A stretch of 64,000 bases of DNA from JACVRW01 sp963820315. Lineage in GTDB: Bacteria; Actinomycetota; Thermoleophilia; Solirubrobacterales; Thermoleophilaceae. Positions 55,256 through 63,693 of the stretch are shown piece after piece (within the stretch, counting starts at the first letter, position 1; every line of letters starts with the position of its first letter). Where the stretch lies: the NCBI GenBank assembly GCA_963820315.1, contig CAWFZK010000035.1:62001-126000 (forward strand), read 5' to 3'. The notes beneath the pieces are model-generated. The model made no database searches and was not told the origin of the DNA. It saw only the letters and a program-made list of their open reading frames with translations. Position numbers and translations under genes: made by a program.

Positions 55256-55840
55256 TTAGTGCTTCTCGATGACCCGATCTATGAGGTTGTAGTCCTTGGC
55301 CTCTTCGGCGGACATGAAGTAGTCGCGCTCGGTGTCGCGCGTGACCTTCTCGAAGTCCTGGCCGGTGTGGAGCGCGAGGATCTTGTCGAGCCGCTGGCGC
55401 ACGTCGATGATCTCGCGCGCGTGGATCTCGATGTCCGTGGCCTGCCCCTGGAAGCCGGAACTGACCTGGTGGATGAGGATCTTCGCGTTTGGCAGGGCCA
55501 TGCGCTTGCCCGCGGCGCCGCCGCCCAGGAGCAGGGCTCCCATCGACATGGCGATGCCGACGCAGATCGTCTGCACGTCGGGCTTGATGAACTGCATCGT
55601 GTCGTAGATCGCGAGCCCGGCGTAGACGGATCCGCCCGGCGAGTTGACGTACAGCGAGATGTCCTTGTCCGGGTCCTCCGACTCGAGGTGGAGGAGCTGG
55701 GCAACGATCAGGTTGGCGATGTCGTCGGTTACTGGGGTGCCGAGGAAGACGATCCGCTCGTTGAGGAGGCGCGAGTAGATGTCGAAGGCGCGCTCCCCCC
55801 GAGACGTCTGCTCGACCACCATTGGAACGAGTGGACTCAT
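55256..55840 (-). CDS. clpP: ATP-dependent Clp protease proteolytic subunit ClpP
   Basis: A 194-residue serine protease subunit that forms double heptamers. Catalytic Ser is in ASMSMGALLLGGG-type context (IAMSMGALLLGG), His in KILIHQVSSGFQGQATDIEI, Asp in the following helix region. NERIVFLGTPVTDDIANLIV and ERDYFMSAEEAKDYNLID are typical. TAGACT lies 9 bases before ATG 55840. clpX follows 100 bases downstream. Confidence 0.96.
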   Translation of the reverse strand: MSPLVPMVVEQTSRGERAFDIYSRLLNERIVFLGTPVTDDIANLIVAQLLHLESEDPDKDISLYVNSPGGSVYAGLAIYDTMQFIKPDVQTICVGIAMSMGALLLGGGAAGKRMALPNAKILIHQVSSGFQGQATDIEIHAREIIDVRQRLDKILALHTGQDFEKVTRDTERDYFMSAEEAKDYNLIDRVIEKH

Positions 55841-55882
55841 GGGTGGGCGAGTCTAGCGAGGGGACCGTCGCGCCCGCGACGC

Positions 55883-56536
55883 TCACGGTCCGCCGAGCAG
55901 GATCGCGCCGATGGCCGCGTTGCTGGTCCCCGTTCCCATGCTGTTGCCGAGGGTGCAGTCGCTCTCGAGGGTGATCGTGTGCTGCCCCGGCCCCACCGGC
56001 TGCGAGACACCGGAAACCGCCACGTTCGTCGACGGCATGCCATCGGGGTAGTCCATCCCGCTCGCCGGCACCGGCACTCCGTCCACGTAGAGGCCGGCCC
56101 GCGGTCCGCCCACCGAGCAGTTGACGTCGAGCGTCCCGCGGCCGAACACGTACAGGCGACCGCTCGTCGCGGTGGTCACCGCATGCGAGGCGTGGTCGCC
56201 TTCCGGGCTGGCCGACGGCATCGCGCCCGCGAAGTTCGTGCCCGCGAAGCCCTGCGTCGGACCGGGCGGACCGGTCACGCCCTGCGTGCCCGCCGGACCC
56301 TGTGCCCCCTCGGGGCCGCGCAGCCTTGAGCGCTGTGAGCGCTTGAAGTCACTCACGAGCAGCGAGCCCGGCTTGACCTTGGGCGAGCTCACGGCGTTCT
56401 TCTTCAGCTGCTTCGCGCCCACCGACGCCTTCGGCAGCTGGAGCGCCGCGTATGAGGTGCCGCCGAGGGCGACGAACAACGCAACCGTGGCGGTCACGTT
56501 CGCGTAGGTCAGGCGAGGGCGGAGTCGAGACGACAT
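55883..56536 (-). CDS. Collagen-like exported protein
   Basis: A 217-residue protein with the same layout as the one at 40332-41123: an N-terminal helix (TATVALFVALGGTSYAALQL), PKASVGAKQLKKNAVSSPKV, SLLVSDFKRSQ, a short collagen stretch (GPEGAQGPAGTQGVTGPPGP) and a C-terminal beta-rich domain with two Cys (VNCSVGGPRAGLYVDG, ITLESDCTLGNS). ATG 56536 follows AAGGAGG. It overlaps the start region of the AbiEi/DUF559 gene end by 28 bases. Role unknown. Confidence 0.82.
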   Translation of the reverse strand: MSSRLRPRLTYANVTATVALFVALGGTSYAALQLPKASVGAKQLKKNAVSSPKVKPGSLLVSDFKRSQRSRLRGPEGAQGPAGTQGVTGPPGPTQGFAGTNFAGAMPSASPEGDHASHAVTTATSGRLYVFGRGTLDVNCSVGGPRAGLYVDGVPVPASGMDYPDGMPSTNVAVSGVSQPVGPGQHTITLESDCTLGNSMGTGTSNAAIGAILLGGP

Positions 56537-57522
56537 TGCGAGCCTCCTTCGGGCTGGGGCGAACGGAGCGACGGTACTCGGAGAAGTCCCGCGATGGTCG
56601 CCGCCACGCGCGCGCCGTCGCGGGCGACCTGGCGCCAGGTGAAGCGCACGACCGTGTAGCCCGCCAGCGTGAGGCGCTGGTCGCGGAGGCGGTCGTGCTC
56701 GAACGCGCGGCGGCTCGAATGGAAGGCCCGGCTGTCGGTCTCGACGACGAGCCGCTCCGCCCGCCACAGGAAATCGGCCTTGTAGGCCCAGCCGTCACCG
56801 GTGATCCAGGTATTGACGGCGGGATCCGGAAGGCCGGCGTCCCGCATGAGGGCGAGGAAGAGCTCCTCGAGCTCGCGGTCGGTCAGCGACGGCCCGCCGA
56901 GCTCCGCGAGGAGGCGGCGCAGGACACCGGGGCCGCGCCGAGGTCCGACCCGTCGCAGGACGTCCTCGATCGCCGCGAGGTCGAACACGCCCAGCACCTC
57001 AGCCTGGTCGATGGCGCGCTCGACCAGGCGGGGTGGCTCGTTGTCGCCGAGCTCGATGAGGGTGCGGGCCACCGAGGTGCACGGGATGGCGTCGACCGTG
57101 GTGGTGTCGGTGGCGGTGAGGGTGGTGGTGGAGTGGACGCGGATGCCGCGGCGGGGCCGGCCCCTGCGGCCGGGGATCGTCACGTCTTGGGTCGCACGGC
57201 CATCCGACAACAGGCCGTGCTGGGCAGCGGAAGAGCGATGAGACAGCACGGCGCCCGGGCCGCATGCGAGGACCGCGGCCATCCGGTGGCCTGCCGGCGT
57301 GAGGTCCGGACGGCCGACCGAGTACACCCCTCGGTGCTTGCGGAACAACCGACCCTCGGCCGCACGCCGAGCGACCGCCGCCGGGCTGAGCCCGAACGCG
57401 CCTAGCTCGGCCGTTGTGACAACGCCGTGCCGCGTCCGCGCGAACGCCACGATCGCCGCGTCCCGCGGAGGCTCGTCACGAAATTCAACTCCTGGTTGAA
57501 GTTCGTTACACGGCTCCGCCAT
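56509..57522 (-). CDS. AbiEi-like N-terminal domain plus DUF559 nuclease-like protein
   Basis: A 337-residue protein. The first part has an AbiEi-type winged helix (FARTRHGVVTTAELGAFGLS, RRAAEGRLFRKHRGVYSVGR) and the AbiEi middle segment (SVARTLIELGDNEPPRLVER); the end is a DUF559 domain of the very-short-patch-repair endonuclease fold (YKADFLWRAERLVVETDSRA with catalytic acidic residues, FEHDRLRDQRLTLAGYTVVRFTW). Such proteins are numerous in Thermoleophilia and other actinobacteria and have no proven function. No AbiEii gene is adjacent, so it is not a simple toxin-antitoxin pair. It is inserted between tig and clpP. Confidence 0.85.
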   Translation of the reverse strand: MAEPCNELQPGVEFRDEPPRDAAIVAFARTRHGVVTTAELGAFGLSPAAVARRAAEGRLFRKHRGVYSVGRPDLTPAGHRMAAVLACGPGAVLSHRSSAAQHGLLSDGRATQDVTIPGRRGRPRRGIRVHSTTTLTATDTTTVDAIPCTSVARTLIELGDNEPPRLVERAIDQAEVLGVFDLAAIEDVLRRVGPRRGPGVLRRLLAELGGPSLTDRELEELFLALMRDAGLPDPAVNTWITGDGWAYKADFLWRAERLVVETDSRAFHSSRRAFEHDRLRDQRLTLAGYTVVRFTWRQVARDGARVAATIAGLLRVPSLRSPQPEGGSQCRLDSALA

Positions 57523-57558
57523 GGGCCCGAGTGTCCCGGGCGGCGGCGCAACCGTGGG

Positions 57559-58986
57559 TTACGTGCGTAACGCCTCTGTGACGGCTACGAGCCGGGCGTC
57601 CAGATCTTGCCGCTGGCCGCCGCCCTCTTCGTCCTTCTCGGGCGTCCAGAGGGCCTCGCGGGCCGCTGCCTGCTCGACGGGGATCGGCTTGGCGTTCTCG
57701 ACCACGAGGTCGACCGCCTTGCGCATCGCGATGTCCTCGCGCAGTGCCTCGTCGGCGCCCTGGGAGCGGGCGCGCTTCAGTGCGCGCTTCAGCTGCTTCT
57801 CGGAGGCGTCGGGCGGCGCGGCGGCCCGGAGTGCCTCGTTCAGCTCGTCGTCGCTGACCTCGAGGTCCTCGGCTTCGACGATGGCCGCCAGCACGGCCTC
57901 GCGCTTCAGCGCGGTCTCGGCGTCGTCCTCGGACTCGACGACGAGCTCCTCCTCGGTCTTTCCGGCCATCTCGAGGTAGCGCGCCGGGTCGACGCCCTGA
58001 GCGCCCAGCCGCCGTGCGGTGCGGTGCCACATCTCGTGCGCCTTGGAGTGGATGAGCTCGTGCGGGATCTCGATCTTCGAGCCGGCCACGACCGCATCGA
58101 CGGCCGCCTCCCGGAACTCGCCCTCGATGGCGCGCTCCTCGGCCTGCTTGATGCGCTCCTCGACCTCGGCGCGCAGCTCGTCGAGGGAGTCGTAGCCGCC
58201 CGCTTCGACCGCGAAGTCGTCGTCGAGCTCGGGCAGCTGCTTCTCCTTGACCTCCTTGACGTCGACGCTGAAGACGGCGTCCTTGCCGGCGAGCTGCTCG
58301 GCCTGGTAGTCCTCGGGAAAGGTCACGGCAACCTCGCGCTGCTCGCCCGCGGCTGCGCCGCGCAGCTGCTCCTCGAAGCCGGGGATCAGCCTGCCTGCGC
58401 CGAGCTCCGCGACGTGGCCGCGCGCCTCGCCGCCGGCGAACTCCTCGCCGTCGATGCGGCCGACGAAGTCCATCACCACGAAGTCGCCGTCAGCGGCCTC
58501 GCGCTCGACCGTCTCGAGCGAGGCGACCGACTCGCGCATGCGCTCGAGCTCGGCCTGAACCTCATCCGGGCTCGCGGCCGGCTCGCGCCGGCCGACCTCG
58601 ATGCCGCGGTAGTCGCCGAGCTGTGCGGGCGGCACCACGCCGATCTCGAAGGAGAAGGCGAGCGGCGAGCCCTTCTCGGGCAGGTCGGTGAGGTCGATCT
58701 GCGGATCACCGACGGTGGTGATCCCCGCCTCGTGGATCGCCTCCTCGTACCAGGCGGGCAGCCCGCGGCGGACGGCCTCGTCGAGCACGGCCTCGCGCCC
58801 GACCTGGCGGATCACGACCTCGGCCGGGACCTTCCCGCTGCGGAACCCGGGCACGCGCATGTCGCGGCCGATCGCCGCCGCGGCGGTCTCCATCTCGCGC
58901 TCGAGCGCGCCGCTCTCGACCTGTACGTCGACGCGGACGCGCGAGTCGTCGAGCTCGGTGGTCTGGGTGCTTACAGCGGTCGCCAT
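57559..58986 (-). CDS. tig: Trigger factor
   Basis: A 475-residue ribosome-associated chaperone and prolyl isomerase. The ribosome-binding domain contains VPGFRSGKVPAEVVIRQVG (the family GFRxGKxP), the FKBP domain GDFVVMDFVGRIDGEEFAG and LIPGFEEQLRGAAAGEQ, and the C-terminal helical arms follow to 57559. ATG 58986 matches the family N terminus. In many bacteria tig-clpP-clpX are adjacent; here two accessory genes lie in between. Confidence 0.95.
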   Translation of the reverse strand: MATAVSTQTTELDDSRVRVDVQVESGALEREMETAAAAIGRDMRVPGFRSGKVPAEVVIRQVGREAVLDEAVRRGLPAWYEEAIHEAGITTVGDPQIDLTDLPEKGSPLAFSFEIGVVPPAQLGDYRGIEVGRREPAASPDEVQAELERMRESVASLETVEREAADGDFVVMDFVGRIDGEEFAGGEARGHVAELGAGRLIPGFEEQLRGAAAGEQREVAVTFPEDYQAEQLAGKDAVFSVDVKEVKEKQLPELDDDFAVEAGGYDSLDELRAEVEERIKQAEERAIEGEFREAAVDAVVAGSKIEIPHELIHSKAHEMWHRTARRLGAQGVDPARYLEMAGKTEEELVVESEDDAETALKREAVLAAIVEAEDLEVSDDELNEALRAAAPPDASEKQLKRALKRARSQGADEALREDIAMRKAVDLVVENAKPIPVEQAAAREALWTPEKDEEGGGQRQDLDARLVAVTEALRT

Positions 58987-59033
58987 GAAAGCGATCACGA
59001 TAGTGACCTGAGCCCCTTGGTAGCTTGCCGTTC

Positions 59034-59180
59034 GTGCCGACCCTGAGACGCGACCCCGCGGAGCGCGTCCAGGCGTGGCTCGTCACGGGTCCGCTCGGTC
59101 ATCTGTGGAGCGTCCTCGCGGACATCACCGTCCTGTTCGCGAGATACGGCCTGTCGCGGCTCCGGCGCCGCGGCGCCTAG
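59034..59180 (+). CDS. 48-residue small protein
   Basis: GTG 59034 to TAG 59178-59180 encodes a peptide starting VPTLRRDPAERVQAWLVTG, with a moderately hydrophobic helix (GHLWSVLADITVLFARYG) and a basic end LSRLRRRGA. TAGCTT lies exactly 7 bases upstream of the GTG, matching other near-leaderless genes here. It diverges from tig and meets the carboxypeptidase/amidase gene tail to tail. I recognise no named family; its composition suggests a membrane-associated amphipathic peptide. Confidence 0.55.
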   Translation: MPTLRRDPAERVQAWLVTGPLGHLWSVLADITVLFARYGLSRLRRRGA

Positions 59181-60454
59181 CGCAGGCTGGCCGGCGCGGG
59201 CAGCCGCCCGAGCGAGCGCCGGTACACGTCCATCACCGGCTTCGGGAAATCGCCGTGCGTCTGGCTGCGAAGGCTCGCCACGCGCTCGCGGTGGAACGGG
59301 CTCGAGCGGTTCTCGTTGTGGCCGATCACGTTGCGGGTCGATATCCCGTAGCGGCCCTGCAGAGCCCGCGTGAGCCGCAGCGACGCCGCCCGCTGGCGCG
59401 GGTTGCCCATCACCTGCGCGTCGCTCTGGCCCACGTGCTCGATCCCGATGGCCGTGTAGTTGAGGCCGACCGTGTGCCGGCACATGATCCGCGGCGGGAC
59501 CAGCTCGTAGACGGTGCCGTCGCGGTCGATCACGTAGTGCGAGCAGACCCCCGGCAGCTCGTGCAGCTCCGGGTCGGGCTGATTGACAGAGAAGTAGTTG
59601 AACACCGGAGCGAACGTGTCGGTGACCGTGTAGTGCTCGACGATCACCTTCGGGTCGCGCAGGCGGTGATCGTGGATCCCGTAGTGGCGCTGCGCGTAGT
59701 CGGCCATCTGCGCGCGCCGCTCCGGGCCGTACGGGATCGGCTTGCGCGTGATCCGCGGCGGCGCGATCGCGCGAGCGAGCGAGACCACGCTGCGCGCGTG
59801 GCGGCGGACCCCGGCCGCGTCGAGCCTCCCGCCTGGGAGCTCGACGACGAAGGCGGTGTCACCGGGGAACGTGGTGTTCTGCCACGAGCTGACCGTGCCG
59901 TGATAGTCGGCCAGCCGCTTGCGCGGCAGCCCGGAGCGGCGCGCGTAGAGGCGCTCGAGCGCGGCGTCGCCCTCCGCCGCCACGACCATCCGCAACGCCT
60001 GGTGGTACCAGAGCGTCACGCGCGGCCGCTCGCGCTCGATGAAGCGCTGCAGCACCTGCGTCTCGGGCTCGGAGGCAGGCCCCGGGCCGGACTCGTACAC
60101 GCCGTCCTGCGGCTGCCAGCGGTACGGGAAGTTGCGGTTGAGGTCGACGCCGTTGGCGTTCTGCCGCGAGTTCGCCGCGCTGCCGTCCGGGTTGGCGCTG
60201 TCGATGATCCAGAGGGCCGTGCCGCTAGGGGGCCGCACGCGCCGCAGCCGGCGCGTGATCGCGCGGCCGGCGGGCTCGTTGCCATGGATCGACCCCACCA
60301 CCAGGATCTTGGTCGGGGCGCTCCGGCTCCCGACCAGCTCGGCGCGTATCGGGCGGCCCTGGGCGGATGTGCCGATCGTCTCGGCTGGGGCGGGCTGCGC
60401 CGGCGCCGCGGGCACCAGCGCCGCAACGCCTGCGAAGAAGGTGGCAACTAGCAC
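59177..60454 (-). CDS. Exported M14 carboxypeptidase fused to Amidase_2 (peptidoglycan hydrolase)
   Basis: A 425-residue protein. A short signal-like start (VLVATFFAGVAALVPAAPA) precedes an MpaA-like M14 peptidase: zinc motif GSIHGNEPAGRA, IDSANPDG, NGVDLNRNFPYRW, WYHQALRMVV, and the late DTAFVVELPGG with the general-base Glu. From about residue 255 a second domain is an N-acetylmuramoyl-L-alanine amidase of the Amidase_2 type (VIVEHYTVTDTF, CSHYVIDRDGTVYELVPP, AIGIEHVG, VIGHNENRSSPFHRE). It could cut both the sugar-peptide amide and the stem peptide. GTG 60454; TAATAC lies 9 bases upstream. Confidence 0.85.
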   Translation of the reverse strand: MLVATFFAGVAALVPAAPAQPAPAETIGTSAQGRPIRAELVGSRSAPTKILVVGSIHGNEPAGRAITRRLRRVRPPSGTALWIIDSANPDGSAANSRQNANGVDLNRNFPYRWQPQDGVYESGPGPASEPETQVLQRFIERERPRVTLWYHQALRMVVAAEGDAALERLYARRSGLPRKRLADYHGTVSSWQNTTFPGDTAFVVELPGGRLDAAGVRRHARSVVSLARAIAPPRITRKPIPYGPERRAQMADYAQRHYGIHDHRLRDPKVIVEHYTVTDTFAPVFNYFSVNQPDPELHELPGVCSHYVIDRDGTVYELVPPRIMCRHTVGLNYTAIGIEHVGQSDAQVMGNPRQRAASLRLTRALQGRYGISTRNVIGHNENRSSPFHRERVASLRSQTHGDFPKPVMDVYRRSLGRLPAPASLR

Positions 60455-60499
60455 TGCTCCCGAGTATTACGGGCAGTCGCTCAGCTAGGGTCCGCGGCG

Positions 60500-61174
60500 G
60501 TGGAAGGGCTCTGGATCTGGCTGATCTGCGCAGGTGTGCCGCTGCTGTTCGGCCTGTGGGCGCAGATGCGCGTCAAGTCCACCTTCAACCGCTACAGCAA
60601 GGTCGCAACGCACAACGGCATGACCGGCGCGCAGGCCGCCGAGGCGGTGGTCCGTTACTCGGGCCTCGAGGGGGTCACGATCCGCCCGGTGGCCGGTCAC
60701 CTGACCGACCACTACGACCCGCGCTCGCGGACGCTCAACCTATCCGAGAGCGTCGGCCAGGCTGCGACGGTGGCCGCGCTCGGCGTCGCCGCCCACGAGG
60801 CGGGCCACGCGATCCAGGACGCGCGCAACTACCGGCCGATGCGGATCCGCCAGACCGTCCTGCCTGCCGCGCAATTCGGCCAGTCGCTCTGGTTCCTGCC
60901 GGTGATCATCGGGCTCGTCGTAGGGGCAACCGGCCTCGTGACCGTCGGGCTGATCCTGTTCTCCGCGGTCGTCCTCTTCCAGCTGGTGACGCTGCCGGTC
61001 GAGTTCGACGCGTCGAAGCGCGCGCTGGTGGCGCTCGACTCGCAGAACCTGCTGACCCCCGACGAGGTCGACGGCGCCCGCGCCGTCCTGAGCGCAGCCG
61101 CGCTCACGTACGTGGCCGGCTTCGTCGCCTCGCTCGGGCAGCTCATCTACTTCTTCCTGATATCCAGGCGCTGA
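60500..61174 (+). CDS. Zinc metallopeptidase, YugP family
   Basis: A 224-residue membrane metalloprotease of the YugP/COG2738 family. It has an N-terminal helix (LWIWLICAGVPLLFGLWAQM), a soluble segment (TGAQAAEAVVRYSGLEGVTI, DHYDPRSRTLNLSE), the zinc site AAHEAGHAIQDARNY, and two further helices before a DSQNLLTPDEVDGARAVL region and a last hydrophobic end. Substrate unknown. Start GTG 60500, 8 bases after TAGGGT. The RNase D gene follows one base after its stop. Confidence 0.88.
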   Translation: MEGLWIWLICAGVPLLFGLWAQMRVKSTFNRYSKVATHNGMTGAQAAEAVVRYSGLEGVTIRPVAGHLTDHYDPRSRTLNLSESVGQAATVAALGVAAHEAGHAIQDARNYRPMRIRQTVLPAAQFGQSLWFLPVIIGLVVGATGLVTVGLILFSAVVLFQLVTLPVEFDASKRALVALDSQNLLTPDEVDGARAVLSAAALTYVAGFVASLGQLIYFFLISRR

Positions 61175-61175
61175 G

Positions 61176-62339
61176 ATGACCGTGATATCGGAGCTTGCCG
61201 AGCGCGCCCGGGACGGTGGCCGACTGGCGATCGACACCGAGTTCGTCTCCGAGCGCCGCTATCAGGCGCTGCTCTGCCTCGCCCAGGTCGCGGTACCCGA
61301 CCCCGGCGCCCCAGGAGGCGTGCGGACGGAGGTGCTCGACCCGATCGAGCACGAGCTGGACCCTGCCCCGCTGGCGCGGGTGCTCGCGGACCCTGAGATC
61401 GAGATCGTCGTCCACGCCGGCCGCCAGGACGTGGCGATTCTGCGGCGCACCTGGGGGGCGGACATCACGAACGTATTCGACACCCAGGTCGCGGCGGGTT
61501 TCCTCGGCTTCGGCAACCAGGAGGGCTACGAGTCGCTCGTGCGCAAGGTGCTGCGCTTGAAGCTCAAGGGCAGCGAGGGCTTCACGCGCTGGGACCGCCG
61601 CCCGCTGAGCCCCCAGCAGCTCGAGTACGCCGCCGACGACGCGCGCCTGCTGCTCGAGCTCGGGACGGAGCTCGAGCGGCTGCTCGTCGAGCGCGGCCGC
61701 CTCGACTGGGCGCGCGAGGAGAGCCGGCTCGTGGCCGAGTCGAGCGACGAGCGCACGCCCGAGCGCGCCTACGAGCGGCTGCCGCGGCTCGGCCGCCTGT
61801 CCGACAACGGCCGCGCCGTGGCGCGCGAGCTGGCGGAGTGGCGCGAGGAGACGGCGCGCGCGGCCGATCGCCCGCCGAGCACGGTGATGCCCGACCAGGC
61901 GCTGATCGAGCTCGCGCGCCGTACCCCGCGCGACCGCCAGGCGCTCGAGCAGATCCGCGGGCTCCCGCCGCAGACCCTCCACCGGCGCGGCGACGCGCTC
62001 CTGCAGGCGATCGCCCGCGGACGCAACCGCACGCCGCCGGCGCCGCCGCCCGACCCGCCCCCGCGCGATTCCTCGGACGCGCCGGTCGTGTCGCTCGCTC
62101 AGGCGCTCGTGCGCCACCGCTCGAGCGAATCCGGCGTCGCGGTGGAGCTGATCGCCACGCAGGCGGAGCTCGCCGCGCTGATGTCGGCGCTGCGGCGCGG
62201 CGAGAACGGCGCCGGCCTGCGCGTGGCACACGGCTGGCGAAACGAGCTCGTGGGCAACGAGCTGCGCGAGCTGGCGGCCGGCCGGCGCAGCCTCAGCGTC
62301 GCCGAGGACGGCCGGCTCGAGGTCACCTCAACGGACTGA
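61176..62339 (+). CDS. rnd: Ribonuclease D
   Basis: A 387-residue 3'-5' exoribonuclease of tRNA maturation. DEDD catalytic residues are in LAIDTEFVSE, VVHAGRQDVAIL, NVFDTQVAAGFLG and LEYAADDARLLLEL; an HRDC domain follows (AADRPPSTVMPDQALIELAR). The last 90 residues, after a Pro-rich linker, form a second helical domain (LAQALVRHRSSESGVAVELI). ATG 61176 is one base after the YugP gene. Its end overlaps the convergent amidase by 17 bases. Confidence 0.92.
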   Translation: MTVISELAERARDGGRLAIDTEFVSERRYQALLCLAQVAVPDPGAPGGVRTEVLDPIEHELDPAPLARVLADPEIEIVVHAGRQDVAILRRTWGADITNVFDTQVAAGFLGFGNQEGYESLVRKVLRLKLKGSEGFTRWDRRPLSPQQLEYAADDARLLLELGTELERLLVERGRLDWAREESRLVAESSDERTPERAYERLPRLGRLSDNGRAVARELAEWREETARAADRPPSTVMPDQALIELARRTPRDRQALEQIRGLPPQTLHRRGDALLQAIARGRNRTPPAPPPDPPPRDSSDAPVVSLAQALVRHRSSESGVAVELIATQAELAALMSALRRGENGAGLRVAHGWRNELVGNELRELAAGRRSLSVAEDGRLEVTSTD

Positions 62340-63693
62340 GCGGCGACTCCGCCGGGTCGAGCGCGCCCCCGAGCGCCCGCTCGAGCTCGGCGGCCACCAT
62401 CAGCACATCGAGGTCGCGGCCGCGGTCGGCGATCACCTGAACCGCGAGCGGCAGCCCGTTCTCGTCGCGTCCCGCGGGCACGCTCGCGGCGGGCAGCCCG
62501 AGTGCGTTGGCGTAAGTGCAGAGCGTGAGCTTGCCGCCGGGGCGGGGTGGCTCGCCGTCGATCGCGACGATGCCCTCCGCGGCGAGCGGCGCGCTCACCG
62601 GCACGGTCGGGCAGAGCGCCACCGGGTGGCACTCGAACCAATCGGACGCCTGTGCCCCGATCTGAGCCAGCGTGCGGCCGGCCTCCGCGTACGGGCCGAG
62701 CCCCGGGCTGAAGCCGCGCAGCTGCTCGACCATCTCGCGCCCGTAGCGCGACAGCTCCTCCTCGCGCGCGCCGACGAGCTCAGGCATGTAGAGCGCGATT
62801 TCGCTGCCGAGCATCAGGTCGTAGGCGTCGCGCGCCTCGGCCTGCCGCGGCGGCGCCGCCTCGGCCAGCTCGTGCCCGGCGGCCGCGAGCGCGTCCGCCG
62901 CGCGCCGAACCGCCTGCCGGCACGAGCTCGCCACCGCCTGCATGCCGTCCTCTTCGTAGACGCCGACGGCCAGCGGCCCGGAGCGAGCCGGCGCCGGCTC
63001 GGCGGTCGCCATCGCTCGCAGCCCGAGCTCGAGGTCGGCTGCGCTCCGCGCCAGCGGCCCGACGGACGCGAACATCCCGAAGGCCGGTGGGATGCCGAAG
63101 CCCGCGTGGCCGGCGTTCGACACGAGCCCGCGACTCGGCTTCAGCCCGAACACGCCGCACCAGGCCGCCGGCTGGCGGATCGAGCTGCCGAGATCGGAGC
63201 CGGCGCCGAGATAGCTGAGCCCGGCGGCGACCGCAGCGGCCTCGCCGCCCGACGAGCCGCCCGGGGTGCGCTCCGGATCGTGCGGATTGACGGTGCGCCC
63301 GTAGACGAGGTTGTCGCTGTCGTAGAAGCAGCAGAACTCGGACAGGTTCGTCTTGCCGAGCACGATCGCGCCCGCCCCGCGCAGCCTCCGGACGGCCGGT
63401 GCGTCGCTCCGGCCCGTGACGTCCGCCTCGAGCAGCGAGCCGTTCGTGAACGGCAGCCCCTCCATCTCGAGCGCCTCCTTGACCGTCACCGGCACGCCGT
63501 GGAGAGGGCCGGTCGCCGGCGCCCGCTCCGCCGCGCGGGCCTCCGCACGCGCCTCCTCGAAGCGGCGCACGACGACGGCGTTCAACCACGGGTCGATGCG
63601 CTCGATCAGCTCGATCTGCTCGTCGACGGCCTCGAGCGGGCTGCGCTCGCCGCGGCGGATCGCGCCGGCGAGCTCGACCGCGGTCTGAGTCAC
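62323..63693 (-). CDS. Amidase signature family protein
   Basis: A 456-residue amidase of the GatA-like signature family. The catalytic Ser-cisSer-Lys triad is in VPVTVKEALEME (Lys), RTPGGSSGGEAAAVAAG (cis-Ser) and GSDLGSSIRQPAAWCG (nucleophile Ser). No gatB/gatC is adjacent, and the closing region differs from GatA, so it is probably a stand-alone amide hydrolase of unknown substrate. It starts four bases inside the end of the upstream gene. Confidence 0.88.
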   Translation of the reverse strand: MTQTAVELAGAIRRGERSPLEAVDEQIELIERIDPWLNAVVVRRFEEARAEARAAERAPATGPLHGVPVTVKEALEMEGLPFTNGSLLEADVTGRSDAPAVRRLRGAGAIVLGKTNLSEFCCFYDSDNLVYGRTVNPHDPERTPGGSSGGEAAAVAAGLSYLGAGSDLGSSIRQPAAWCGVFGLKPSRGLVSNAGHAGFGIPPAFGMFASVGPLARSAADLELGLRAMATAEPAPARSGPLAVGVYEEDGMQAVASSCRQAVRRAADALAAAGHELAEAAPPRQAEARDAYDLMLGSEIALYMPELVGAREEELSRYGREMVEQLRGFSPGLGPYAEAGRTLAQIGAQASDWFECHPVALCPTVPVSAPLAAEGIVAIDGEPPRPGGKLTLCTYANALGLPAASVPAGRDENGLPLAVQVIADRGRDLDVLMVAAELERALGGALDPAESPLSPLR

